Below are positions 18,522 through 26,077 of a stretch of 64,000 nt of DNA, piece by piece (the first letter of the stretch is position 1; each line of letters begins with the position of its first letter). The stretch covers positions 186,001 through 250,000 of the forward strand of contig NZ_PPDJ01000008.1 of NCBI RefSeq assembly GCF_002903145.1. The letters run 5' to 3'. Source of the stretch: Halobacteriovorax sp. DA5. GTDB lineage: Bacteria > Bdellovibrionota > Bacteriovoracia > Bacteriovoracales > Bacteriovoracaceae. The translations under genes and the position numbers were made by a program. The notes under the pieces were generated by a model, which had not been told where the DNA came from, did not search any database, and saw nothing but the letters and a program-made list of their open reading frames with translations.

Positions 18522-19772
18522 TTAACTCTTAATTAACGAAATAGACTCTTTTAAGTATTTACTATTAACTTTATAGACAAATTTTTTACCCTGCTTATGT
18601 TCAGAAACATAACCCTTGGCCTTAAGATCTTTCAGCTCTCGACGGGAAATCTCACGAGATTTATTTATATCCAAAGCATATTCTTCAATTGATATGGCCT
18701 TGTATTTATTTAGCGCCATCTTCTGCAAGAGAGAAACTTGAGTCTCGCTAAGACCATCTCGTGTGATAAGTTCCGAAATTGTAATTAGAAAATTCACTTT
18801 CTCTTCGACCCTTTTGAGTGACAATAGTAGTGAGTCTAGGCAGAAATCAATGAAGTAAGTTAGATCTAATTGGTGTTCTTTAACCAGATCAAATGATCTT
18901 TCATATCGCTTACCATGTTGCTTTAAATTTGCAGAAATAGAAAGTAGTTCAACAAATTTTAAGTTGTTCTTCATGGCCTTGAAATAGAATAGTGTTCTTG
19001 CTGTACGCCCATTTCCATCGAAGAACGGGTGAATATAAGCGGTAAAGTAATGAAGAAGTATTCCCTTAATGAGCCCATGAAGATAACGTGGATTATCTGT
19101 CGTTAGTGCTATCACTTCATCAAGAGTATCCTCAATTTTTGTATAGTCTACACCTTCATGTGTTCCTACATACACTTTGTCATTTCTAAACTTTCCGCTG
19201 AAGTTAGCATCATCACCTTCTAAGGTATTTTGAGAAACAATTTCATGAACCTTCAAGATCAGATCTTTTGAAACCTGCTTAGAAACATTGTCCTTAATCC
19301 ACTTCATCGCTAAGTAATTATTAATGAGCATATACTCATCCTTGTCCTTTGGTTTATCACCGGACGAAATGAGTGCCTTGGCCTTTGAACGTGTGCTGTT
19401 TGCACCCTCATAAATAGCAGAAGTGATGGCCTCTTCAACTGCAGCATTAATTAAAAACTCTTGCTTAAAATTTTGATGACGTTGGATTAAATCAAATAAA
19501 GTTCCACCTAGGCTTTCAATTTGATGTAACTTTTTATTGATACAATCAGCTGGATAAAACCAAAACTTTTTATCAATTTCTTTTATGTATAATGGAATCG
19601 AACTTGCTCTACGTAAACGTTGTACCGTGTCCTTTACTTCTGGCCACTCTTTAAGAGTCATCCCCAAAGCATCAAGCCTATACCTAATATCATCAAGTGG
19701 CGTATATCTCTCATGAGTATACTTAAGCCAAAGTGGTGTATTTAAAAATTCATAATCTTTTAAGTTATCCAT
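18522..19772 (-). CDS. Fic-domain protein (probable AMP-transferase) with C-terminal winged helix
   Basis: Fic enzymes usually transfer AMP to a hydroxyl side chain of a target protein. The 416-residue product has the catalytic loop HPFFDGNGRTAR near residue 247, a complete match to HPFx[D/E]GNGR. An N-terminal SAIYEG near residue 115 fits the [S/T]xxxE[G/N] inhibitory helix, making it a class II, self-inhibited Fic. The C-terminal 80 residues look like a winged-helix DNA-binding domain (ISIEEYALDINKSREISRRELKDL). It is monocistronic, with no antitoxin partner needed. It is bracketed by direct repeats and followed by ribD in the same direction. Confidence 0.9.
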   Translation of the reverse strand: MDNLKDYEFLNTPLWLKYTHERYTPLDDIRYRLDALGMTLKEWPEVKDTVQRLRRASSIPLYIKEIDKKFWFYPADCINKKLHQIESLGGTLFDLIQRHQNFKQEFLINAAVEEAITSAIYEGANSTRSKAKALISSGDKPKDKDEYMLINNYLAMKWIKDNVSKQVSKDLILKVHEIVSQNTLEGDDANFSGKFRNDKVYVGTHEGVDYTKIEDTLDEVIALTTDNPRYLHGLIKGILLHYFTAYIHPFFDGNGRTARTLFYFKAMKNNLKFVELLSISANLKQHGKRYERSFDLVKEHQLDLTYFIDFCLDSLLLSLKRVEEKVNFLITISELITRDGLSETQVSLLQKMALNKYKAISIEEYALDINKSREISRRELKDLKAKGYVSEHKQGKKFVYKVNSKYLKESISLIKS

Positions 19773-20087
19773 TGGATGTATTGTATATGTTTTTCTACAA
19801 TTTTCTAGTTCAAAAGTTGTAGAAAGAAAGGATTACCGGTGAAAACTACGGACTATCAATAACTTACAACTACAACAGTTGTTGTAGCTGGCCAAAAAAG
19901 TCTTGTATTTACTACAAGTTTTAGTGTTCATATTTGTAGCAAATTACACCATCAAAACAAAATTAAATGATTTCAACAAGTTACAACTACAACAAAATAC
20001 GCTAAAAAGTACGTCGATACTTTTAACACCCTCTAAATAAAATTCACTAAACAACACCTAAATTAAATATTTCGCTAAATTGGTTTT
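19773..20087. promoter_or_regulatory. Divergent fic/lipoprotein promoter region rich in CTACAA/TTGTAG motifs
   Basis: This 315-base gap has no gene but repeats one motif many times: TTCTACAA (19793-19800), TTGTAGAA (19817-19824), the dyad CTACAAC-AGTT-GTTGTAG (19870-19887), ACTACAAG (19911-19918), TTTGTAGC (19933-19940) and ACTACAAC (19986-19993). A 22-base direct repeat beginning TCAA and ending TACAACA occurs at 19856-19877 and 19973-19994 (20 of 22 identical). AAAAGTA/TACTTTT (20005-20024) is a further dyad near the plus-strand gene. It looks like an operator array; the binding protein is unknown, and the winged helix of Fic is a candidate. Confidence 0.5.
19849..19866. repeat. Direct repeat copy flanking fic (5' side)
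   Basis: CGGACTATCAATAACTTA is the partner of the copy at 18499-18516 (16 of 18 identical). It overlaps the first of two longer direct repeats in the fic promoter region. Confidence 0.5.
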
Positions 20088-21314
20088 ATGAACAAGTTAA
20101 TCGCACCACTTATCTTAATCTTAGCTTTCTCTTTAGCCTCGTGTTCGAAAGATACGCAAAGAATTATCAAATCCAACACACCAGCTCAATCTCCAGTTGG
20201 GCCAACTGTTAGTGATTCAGATAAGGTCATTTTAAATGCAAAGCTTGGAAATTTCTGTGAAGGACTGGATTGTCCAGAAGGAATTGTAGCGGTTAAAACA
20301 CTCGATAAATCAGTAACTTGCCCAGGAATTATAAAGTCAGAAACAGAAGTACTGATCTCTCAAAACTGTGCCGACACTAATGAGACGTTTCATATACAAA
20401 CAACTGATGGCGAAATTGTAAAAGTTGCATCAGTAGAAGAAGAGCTTTCAAACGAATTTAACGACAAGGTTCTTAAACTTACGACGGCCAAAGAAATTAA
20501 AAGCCTGGCATCTATTTCTATTCCAAGCTCAGATAACAACTCTGTAGAAGTTCTAGCTTTTGATAAGTATGGAGCTCTCACAAAACAAAGCTGTGAAATC
20601 ACTTACGCTTCACTCGCCTATGCCAATTCATTTGATAATGAATCACAACTCTTAAATATCAAAAACTGTGATGGTGTAAAAGACGGTTCACTAATTTCTC
20701 AAGATGGAAATGTCATTGGTTTTTTAACTAAGAAGCATGATGAGATTGCGTTGTATGAAGGGATTAGTCTTGAGGGTTCTCGTTCTAATAATAATTACAT
20801 AGAAAAAATTGATAACATTACAAACCATTTAGATAATGAAGATCTTTGGGTTTATAGCTTCACATTAAATGAAGCATCACCTATCGAAATGAAAAACTCA
20901 TATCAGAAGACAATTATATCTTCGGATTTAACAAATATAAAACTAATTACTGAATGTATTAAAAATGACTTTGATGAAGTATTAATTGATAATATTTTTA
21001 AACTTTCATTCAATAATGAAATCCTAGAAATAAGTAAAGATAGTACTGTGACGATTGAAAACCATCAGGCTTTTGTTAGTAAAAACAAGATAAAAGTAAT
21101 CTCTTTTTCAGATAACTCAAAAATAATTGATAGCGACTACTATGTGTTTAAAGGAGATATCAAAGATTTACAGACGATAAACGAAAATAAATATATTGGT
21201 GATGATAAAATCGGTTCAAAGTTTGATTTAAATAACTATACATCTATTAGTTACTATTTATACAGTGGTGAAACCGATATATTTCATTCTGTAAATTTAC
21301 CTAAATGCAAATAA
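20088..21314 (+). CDS. Lipoprotein with a degenerate trypsin-like pattern
   Basis: Envelope lipoprotein of 408 residues. A signal peptide ends in the lipobox FSLASC, with Cys near residue 19. Residues about 45-215 have paired cysteines arranged as in chymotrypsin-fold proteases. VTCPGIIKSETEVLISQNCAD sits where the catalytic His-Cys would be (Asn replaces His), and IKNCDGVKDGSLISQDGNVIGF where the Ser motif would be (no GxSG). It would therefore be an inactive protease homologue, by inference. The C-terminal half is unrecognised and rich in Asp, Asn and Ile. It is a single gene ending at a bidirectional terminator. Confidence 0.7.
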   Translation: MNKLIAPLILILAFSLASCSKDTQRIIKSNTPAQSPVGPTVSDSDKVILNAKLGNFCEGLDCPEGIVAVKTLDKSVTCPGIIKSETEVLISQNCADTNETFHIQTTDGEIVKVASVEEELSNEFNDKVLKLTTAKEIKSLASISIPSSDNNSVEVLAFDKYGALTKQSCEITYASLAYANSFDNESQLLNIKNCDGVKDGSLISQDGNVIGFLTKKHDEIALYEGISLEGSRSNNNYIEKIDNITNHLDNEDLWVYSFTLNEASPIEMKNSYQKTIISSDLTNIKLITECIKNDFDEVLIDNIFKLSFNNEILEISKDSTVTIENHQAFVSKNKIKVISFSDNSKIIDSDYYVFKGDIKDLQTINENKYIGDDKIGSKFDLNNYTSISYYLYSGETDIFHSVNLPKCK

Positions 21315-21315
21315 A

Positions 21316-21337
21316 AAGGGAGGTTAGAACCTCCCTT
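21316..21337. terminator. Bidirectional intrinsic terminator between convergent genes
   Basis: AAGGGAGGTT (21316-21325) and AACCTCCCTT (21328-21337) form a perfect stem with a tiny AG gap (effective loop TAGA). On the minus strand the stem is followed by a T-rich run, so termination is better for the gene at 21344-21751 than for the plus-strand lipoprotein. Confidence 0.8.
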
Positions 21338-21343
21338 AACTAT

Positions 21344-21751
21344 TTAGTATTTAAAGTCATTAAGAATATAATTTTTAAATTTCAAAGTATTCTTTAACTT
21401 TTTCTCCAAAAGTTTTTCATTATAAAATCTCGAATATTTAATTTTAATATTTTCTTTTGATGAATCTACTTCTTCCTGCTTAAATCTATATTTATCAATT
21501 AGTTCAATTTTCTTTACACTAAGCACTCTTGTTTTTGTTTTAAGCATCCATCTATTACTAGTTGAATCATAATCATATTCTCCAACCTTTGCTAAATCAT
21601 CGAACACCTTCCATGTATCATCTCCTGTTACAGTTCCTGATTTAGATGTCATGTCAACTACATCAAGAGCTCTCCAAGTATCATCACCAGAAACGACACC
21701 AGCCATTACATGGCTACTTAATAATATGTAAATCGATATAAAAAATTTCAT
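21344..21751 (-). CDS. Small secreted protein with two GDDTW repeats, unknown function
   Basis: 135-residue product with a signal peptide (cleavage near HVMAG). The mature start holds a tandem repeat, VVSGDDTWRALD (residues 19-30) and TVTGDDTWKVFD (residues 40-51). The rest is basic and unrecognised, rich in Lys, with the C-terminus ending NDFKY. It lies 9 bp downstream of the HTH regulator gene in the same direction, so the two are probably co-transcribed. It has its own terminator at 21316-21337. No function can be assigned. Confidence 0.65.
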   Translation of the reverse strand: MKFFISIYILLSSHVMAGVVSGDDTWRALDVVDMTSKSGTVTGDDTWKVFDDLAKVGEYDYDSTSNRWMLKTKTRVLSVKKIELIDKYRFKQEEVDSSKENIKIKYSRFYNEKLLEKKLKNTLKFKNYILNDFKY

Positions 21752-21760
21752 AAATCCTTC

Positions 21761-22519
21761 CTACATTTCTCTTAAAAGATTACTTACTACAACAATGTTT
21801 TCACCTCTATTTTTTGGATTAAACATTATTTTCTTCACATTATAGAAATATTCATCAGCTAGCTCTTTCAACTCAGCCTTTACTTTACTAGCATCAACTG
21901 ACTCGTAGCACATGTCATATTTACTTTTTTGAGCACGTGAATGGACTCTAATTTCATTCAACATTTCTTCATAAATCAAAGAGATTACTTTTGCACCTGT
22001 TGCACCATCTAAAAACTTCGTCTTATCGCCATGATAAAATCTACCATTTTCATTTTTTAAAATTCCATCTGCAGCTAACTTCATAAAAGTCGTGTGCCCA
22101 GATCGACCATATTCTTGCAATATTTCATTTTCACTTATCCCAGCACACGTTGTTGCTCCAATCATCATCTTAAATGTAGACTGATCTCTAAAATACTCTT
22201 CCACATTTGACTCGTACTTATCTAATTGATTAGAAGTCATGAAATGTGAATAAAGGCTATCATGCACTTCCGGGAAGTACTCACGTACAAACTCAGCTGT
22301 CTCTTTCTTTGAGCACAGGCCGTTAAGGACTGTTACACAAATGTCGAGACCAGGGTTTTTAACATCACCCATTTCTAGACGATGAAATGTTGAAGGTGGA
22401 AGTCCAAGCCTTCTAGCAATTTGATTGCTACTTAAGCGGGAATGCTCTTTTTTGTATTTTCTGATCTTGTCCCGCAAAACTTCGTTAACCGAAGGTCTTT
22501 CTAAAAAAACCTTGTCCAT
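21761..22519 (-). CDS. HTH transcriptional regulator resembling the TIGR02147/DUF4423 family
   Basis: The 252-residue product begins with a Cro/C1-type helix-turn-helix (residues about 25-65: LSSNQIARRLGLPPSTFHRLEMGD). A helical domain follows with no enzymatic motif. Size, an N-terminal HTH and a C-terminal helical region ending in KKIMFNPKNRGENIVVVS recall the TIGR02147/DUF4423 proteins known from Bdellovibrio and Fibrobacter; this family call is tentative. It probably controls itself and the small secreted protein downstream. Repeated TTTC/GAAA-type sites lie in its upstream region. Confidence 0.65.
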   Translation of the reverse strand: MDKVFLERPSVNEVLRDKIRKYKKEHSRLSSNQIARRLGLPPSTFHRLEMGDVKNPGLDICVTVLNGLCSKKETAEFVREYFPEVHDSLYSHFMTSNQLDKYESNVEEYFRDQSTFKMMIGATTCAGISENEILQEYGRSGHTTFMKLAADGILKNENGRFYHGDKTKFLDGATGAKVISLIYEEMLNEIRVHSRAQKSKYDMCYESVDASKVKAELKELADEYFYNVKKIMFNPKNRGENIVVVSNLLREM

Positions 22520-22790
22520 TCTGCTCTCCTCTCTCTATTAATCCCAATGTTGTTTAGTAGTTCTTCATACAACAGAATCCAATAGAATTTATGAACACTG
22601 TAAAAACTATTAATAAAACTTATTGTTAAGTATTTGATGGGACATAAATAAAATTTCATAAGTGAAATTTCTCGATTTTTTCGAAAGTGGAATGATTTAT
22701 TTCAAATTGGAATAACTGATACTGTAAGTAGCTGTAATTATGACAGGACAACTATAAAATAATTACTATTAATGGAGTATCTTACTGAAT
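22520..22790. promoter_or_regulatory. Intergenic region upstream of the HTH regulator, with candidate operators
   Basis: This 271-base gap has no gene. AAATTTCA-TAAG-TGAAATTT (22651-22670) is a perfect 8-bp dyad. Two related sequences, TTCGAAAGTGGAA and TTCAAATTGGAA, follow at about 22680-22692 and 22701-22712. Spacing of roughly 22-24 bases puts the three on one face of the helix. They are candidate binding sites for the regulator encoded at 21761-22519. Confidence 0.4.
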
Positions 22791-23729
22791 TTACTGTAAT
22801 GAGAAGTATTTTTTTGCAACTAAAAGTGAGATTAGAAATTCTCTATCCTCATCCTTAAACTGCTCTACCCACTCATTTGCATTCTTGGTAATGAGTTTAG
22901 CTTCTTCTGGATGTGCTAAATAATATTCGATTTTCTCTGGTAGATCAGAGTAGTCATCTTTCACTTCAACATAGTGCTTACCAGCGACAAGTCTTCCTTC
23001 CATGAACCAAGTTTCATATTTAGGTTGCGACATAATACAAACAGAGTTTGAAGACATGGCCCACTTTAAATTTGTAGCAACATCATTACCCTCCATACAT
23101 AGTATGAATTTATAATGAAGTTGATCTTCAATACTTAGAAAATCTTTAAGCCAAGCAACATCTTTTTTAGGTGCTGTTTGTCCAATATCGCATAGTGGAT
23201 GATCGTAGAACTGCTTAATCACAATATCTCGATGTGGCATTGTATTAGTTCCACGCCATACAACTTTATCAAGCTTCTCTTCAAATGAGATTTTGTCTTG
23301 TATGAAATTAAAGTGCCTCACTTTATTAAGTTTTAAAACAACAGAGTTCTCATTGTCGACAACAGGCCTACTCTTTACGATAGTTGGAATTGATGGTGCT
23401 TCAACGACATCACCTGCTTCGTAACGAAACATATAATTGCCAGAGAAGTTTCTAATAACTTCAAGAATATCAAAGTAGTATGTTGTTCCATCTACTTTTT
23501 TGAAATCTTTAATTTTTAGTGCGTGTGGAATATGTCTTCTATTTGTATTTTCATTTTCGAGTACTAACTTAAATGGTTCATTTAACTTATTATAATAACT
23601 TACTCGATCTTCAATATATTCATCTGGCGCTTGCTCATAAGCACTTAAGATTTTACGTGCTTTGTTTTGATACCAGCATTTTGGAATCAGAAATTTAAAA
23701 GCATTTTTTATATAATAGAAGTGTTTCAT
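22791..23729 (-). CDS. Glycosyltransferase family 90 (CAP10/LpsA-like)
   Basis: Probable sugar transferase acting on lipopolysaccharide or capsule. The 312-residue product has the CAP10 region: KVVWRGTNTMPHRDIV near residue 153, the core YKFILCMEGNDVATNLKWAM near 207, then FMEGRLVAGKHYVEVKDDYSDL. These match the family of LpsA proteins and fungal CAP10 xylosyltransferase. No membrane segment is obvious apart from a slightly hydrophobic N-terminus. It lies 4 bp downstream of a DPM1-like transferase in the same direction, at the left edge of the polysaccharide locus. Confidence 0.85.
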   Translation of the reverse strand: MKHFYYIKNAFKFLIPKCWYQNKARKILSAYEQAPDEYIEDRVSYYNKLNEPFKLVLENENTNRRHIPHALKIKDFKKVDGTTYYFDILEVIRNFSGNYMFRYEAGDVVEAPSIPTIVKSRPVVDNENSVVLKLNKVRHFNFIQDKISFEEKLDKVVWRGTNTMPHRDIVIKQFYDHPLCDIGQTAPKKDVAWLKDFLSIEDQLHYKFILCMEGNDVATNLKWAMSSNSVCIMSQPKYETWFMEGRLVAGKHYVEVKDDYSDLPEKIEYYLAHPEEAKLITKNANEWVEQFKDEDREFLISLLVAKKYFSLQ

Positions 23730-23733
23730 TTAT

Positions 23734-24477
23734 TTATAAAATACCAAAAATCTTTCTAAGTCTTAAATTAATAACGTTAAAGAAAGCTTCAAAAATAATT
23801 CCTCCACCCATCTTTGATTGTCCATCACGACGTTCATAAAAAATGATTGGAACTTCTTTTACTGAAAGACCTTTTGCCCAAACCTTATAATTAAGCTCTA
23901 GTTGAAAGATATATCCATTAGAAATTATTCCATCTAGATTTAGAGATGATAGAGCTTTTCGTGTAAAACACTTAAATCCACCAGTCGTATCTTGAACAGG
24001 AATACCTGTCATGAATCTCGTATAAATTGAAGCACAGTATGATAGTAATAGTCTTCTAAATGGCCAATTGATAATTCTAATTCCATCAATATAGCGTGAA
24101 CCGATGACAAGATCATTTTCTTGAGCAGCAGCTAAAAGATCTTTTACTGAATCAGGATCATGAGAAAAATCACAGTCCATTTCAAAGACAAAATCGTACT
24201 CTCTTTCAAGCGCCCACTTAAACCCTGTGATATATGCAGTTCCTAGACCAAGCTTTCCTTTTCTTTCAATAATGTGAAGATTTGAATTTTTTTCCATTTT
24301 CTTCTTCACGATATCGGCCGTTCCATCTGGTGAGCCATCTTCAATAATAAGTAGAGATACCTCTGGGTATTTTTCAAAGATAGTATCGATCATGCGCTCG
24401 ATATTCATGATTTCATTATAAGTAGGAATGATAATTAACGACTTGTTCCAAGGCAGTTGATTCACTGATTTCTCCAT
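23734..24477 (-). CDS. Polyprenol-phosphate mannosyltransferase-like glycosyltransferase (GT2, DPM1 type)
   Basis: Likely moves a hexose from a nucleotide sugar to a polyprenyl phosphate carrier at the membrane. The 247-residue product has the GT2 fold signatures: LIIIPTYNEIMNIERMI near residue 15, IIEDGSPDGTADIV near 44, FEMDCDFSHDP near 97 and the product-side block DTTGGFKCFTRKAL near 163. It lacks the C-terminal membrane anchor found in some homologues, as in the soluble DPM1 type. It is followed by the GT90 gene. Confidence 0.88.
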   Translation of the reverse strand: MEKSVNQLPWNKSLIIIPTYNEIMNIERMIDTIFEKYPEVSLLIIEDGSPDGTADIVKKKMEKNSNLHIIERKGKLGLGTAYITGFKWALEREYDFVFEMDCDFSHDPDSVKDLLAAAQENDLVIGSRYIDGIRIINWPFRRLLLSYCASIYTRFMTGIPVQDTTGGFKCFTRKALSSLNLDGIISNGYIFQLELNYKVWAKGLSVKEVPIIFYERRDGQSKMGGGIIFEAFFNVINLRLRKIFGIL

Positions 24478-24502
24478 AATTTATGAGGATTCAAGATATC
24501 GT

Positions 24503-24772
24503 TTATTGCACCAATTTTCCAGAGTTTTTAGCCTTAAATACGATCTCCATCTCAAGCCCACACGCCTTGGCATACTTATTTAAAGTCGATAATTTTAAAT
24601 CAAGGCGACTTTCAATTTTTGAAACATCCGGCTGATCAATACCAATAAGATCAGTTTGTTTCAAACCGAGTGATTTTCTTAAGGCCTTTAGGTCAATGTC
24701 ATAGTAATCGTTTTGTTTGATGGCCGTCTTGGCATACTCAAAAAACTCGAGGTCTAAGTTGTCATAACTCAT
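24503..24772 (-). CDS. Solitary XRE-family HTH protein (antitoxin-like)
   Basis: The 89-residue product is mostly a helix-turn-helix domain: LKALRKSLGLKQTDLIGIDQPDVSKIE (residues about 27-53) followed by a STLNKYAKACGLEMEIVF tail. It resembles HigA-type antitoxins, but no toxin gene is adjacent; the genes on both sides are glycosyltransferases. GGGAG stands 7 nt before the ATG. Upstream lies an array of palindromes that fits autorepression, and a TATAAT box (minus strand, 24820-24825). Confidence 0.8.
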   Translation of the reverse strand: MSYDNLDLEFFEYAKTAIKQNDYYDIDLKALRKSLGLKQTDLIGIDQPDVSKIESRLDLKLSTLNKYAKACGLEMEIVFKAKNSGKLVQ

Positions 24773-24880
24773 TAAGTTTCTCCCTGTTTCATCCGTAAAA
24801 CAGATATTGATTTCTTATAATTATAACATGAATCAAATTTTGTGCGATTATTCCTTACAATGCATATCGAAGCACTCAAG

Positions 24881-25041
24881 TATTCACTCTAGTGAATATA
24901 AATCACGGCCTTCAATCTAATATGTACTTAAGTGCATATATCTAAGCATTATCCACAAAATATTCAATTGTGTGCATAAAACTTAAATATGAAGTTTCTA
25001 TATGCACTCCAAGTAATAAAAATTATGCATTAAACTGAATA
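24881..25041. promoter_or_regulatory. Array of five operator-like 18-bp dyads, four with exact 40-bp period
   Basis: Dyads with 8-bp arms and a 2-bp gap: TATTCACT-CT-AGTGAATA (24881-24898, perfect), TATGTACT-TA-AGTGCATA (24921-24938), TATTCAAT-TG-TGTGCATA (24961-24978), TATGCACT-CC-AAGTAATA (25001-25018, right arm weak) and TATGCATT-AA-ACTGAATA (25024-25041). The first four begin exactly 40 bp apart. The consensus is TATKCACT-NN-AGTGMATA. The array fills the gap upstream of the XRE gene, whose product is the obvious candidate binder. Confidence 0.65.
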
Positions 25042-25048
25042 TTTTTTC

Positions 25049-26077
25049 TTACTTATATAATTCGATATACTTTTGTGCGCTTAATTCCCAAGAAAATCTA
25101 TTCAAGTTCTCTCTACACTTGGCTTCCCAAGTACTAGCGTCAAACGTCTCCATTGTAGACTTGTATAAATTCTGCATCGAATCAGAATCGAATGATTCAA
25201 AAGCAATAGCTGCATCACCACCAATTTCTGGAAGAGAAGTCTTATTACTTATAAATACTGGTTTATTGAAATACTGAGCTTCAAGAACAGGAAGGCCAAA
25301 TCCCTCCAGAAGACTTGTCATAAAAAAAGCCTTGCAATTCTCATATAACCAAGATTTTTCACCTTCTGAAACTTTTCCGATTAGAAATACACGATCAGAG
25401 ATACCTAACTCTTTTGCTCTTTCAACTAGCTCACTTGCATACCCAGTTGAATTATCACCTGCGATAATAAGCTTTAAATCAGGATTAGCTTCGATTAGTG
25501 GATAGATAGCGTGAATATTCTTCTTTGGCAGAAGCTTAGAAATGGTGAATAAAAAATCACCTTCAAAATTGAAATCAGGCTTCTTCGGCTCAGAACTTAA
25601 ATCGAGTGTAAGCCCATTGTAAATTATATGATTTTCAATATTCGATATATCAAAATACTTTTCAAAATCTTTCTTTGTACTTTCAGAAATAAAAGTCAGA
25701 ACGTCCGTATACTTCAATTTTTTTTCAATATACTTCATGTAAGACTCCACCTTATTTTTTCGGTGAACTCTTTGATGAATATAATTTAAATCATGAACAG
25801 TTAAGATCGTCTTCTGCTTCTTACTATAAGGAAAATATGATGAATCCTGATGAGTCGAATGCCACACCTTAGCTTTCGGCAGAAACAACCCAAGTTTTTG
25901 TAAAGGATTTGTATAAAAAAGAGTGTCATCCTTTGAAAACAAATCAGCGCTAGAGCGATCAATCAGATAGCTCGCTTTAGTCATGGCCGAAATATTCTTA
26001 TATAAATGATGCGAGAATTGCCCAAGGCCTGAGTGGAAATCTTTAAGTCTTTCTAAATCGATGATTATGTTATGCAT
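25049..26077 (-). CDS. Glycosyltransferase family 4
   Basis: Retaining GT-B glycosyltransferase for surface polysaccharide. The 342-residue product has an N-terminal acceptor domain (WHSTHQDSSYFPYS, LTVHDLNYIHQRVH) and a GT4 C-terminal domain: GDFLFTISKLLPKKNIHAI near residue 177, then the EGFGLPVLEAQYFNKPVFIS nucleotide-sugar motif near 263 with the two conserved glutamates. Sugar specificity cannot be told; the HDLNY-type N-terminal pattern is common in mannosyltransferases. Its start overlaps the end of the upstream membrane-protein gene by 8 nt. Confidence 0.88.
   Translation of the reverse strand: MHNIIIDLERLKDFHSGLGQFSHHLYKNISAMTKASYLIDRSSADLFSKDDTLFYTNPLQKLGLFLPKAKVWHSTHQDSSYFPYSKKQKTILTVHDLNYIHQRVHRKNKVESYMKYIEKKLKYTDVLTFISESTKKDFEKYFDISNIENHIIYNGLTLDLSSEPKKPDFNFEGDFLFTISKLLPKKNIHAIYPLIEANPDLKLIIAGDNSTGYASELVERAKELGISDRVFLIGKVSEGEKSWLYENCKAFFMTSLLEGFGLPVLEAQYFNKPVFISNKTSLPEIGGDAAIAFESFDSDSMQNLYKSTMETFDASTWEAKCRENLNRFSWELSAQKYIELYK

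Noticed and set aside
24503..24772. Toxin-antitoxin pair with the XRE gene
   Set aside because: No small toxin gene lies on either side; neighbours are glycosyltransferases.
24881..25041. CRISPR array because of the 40-bp period
   Set aside because: Repeats are only 18 bp, degenerate and palindromic in themselves, and no cas gene is near; better explained as operators.
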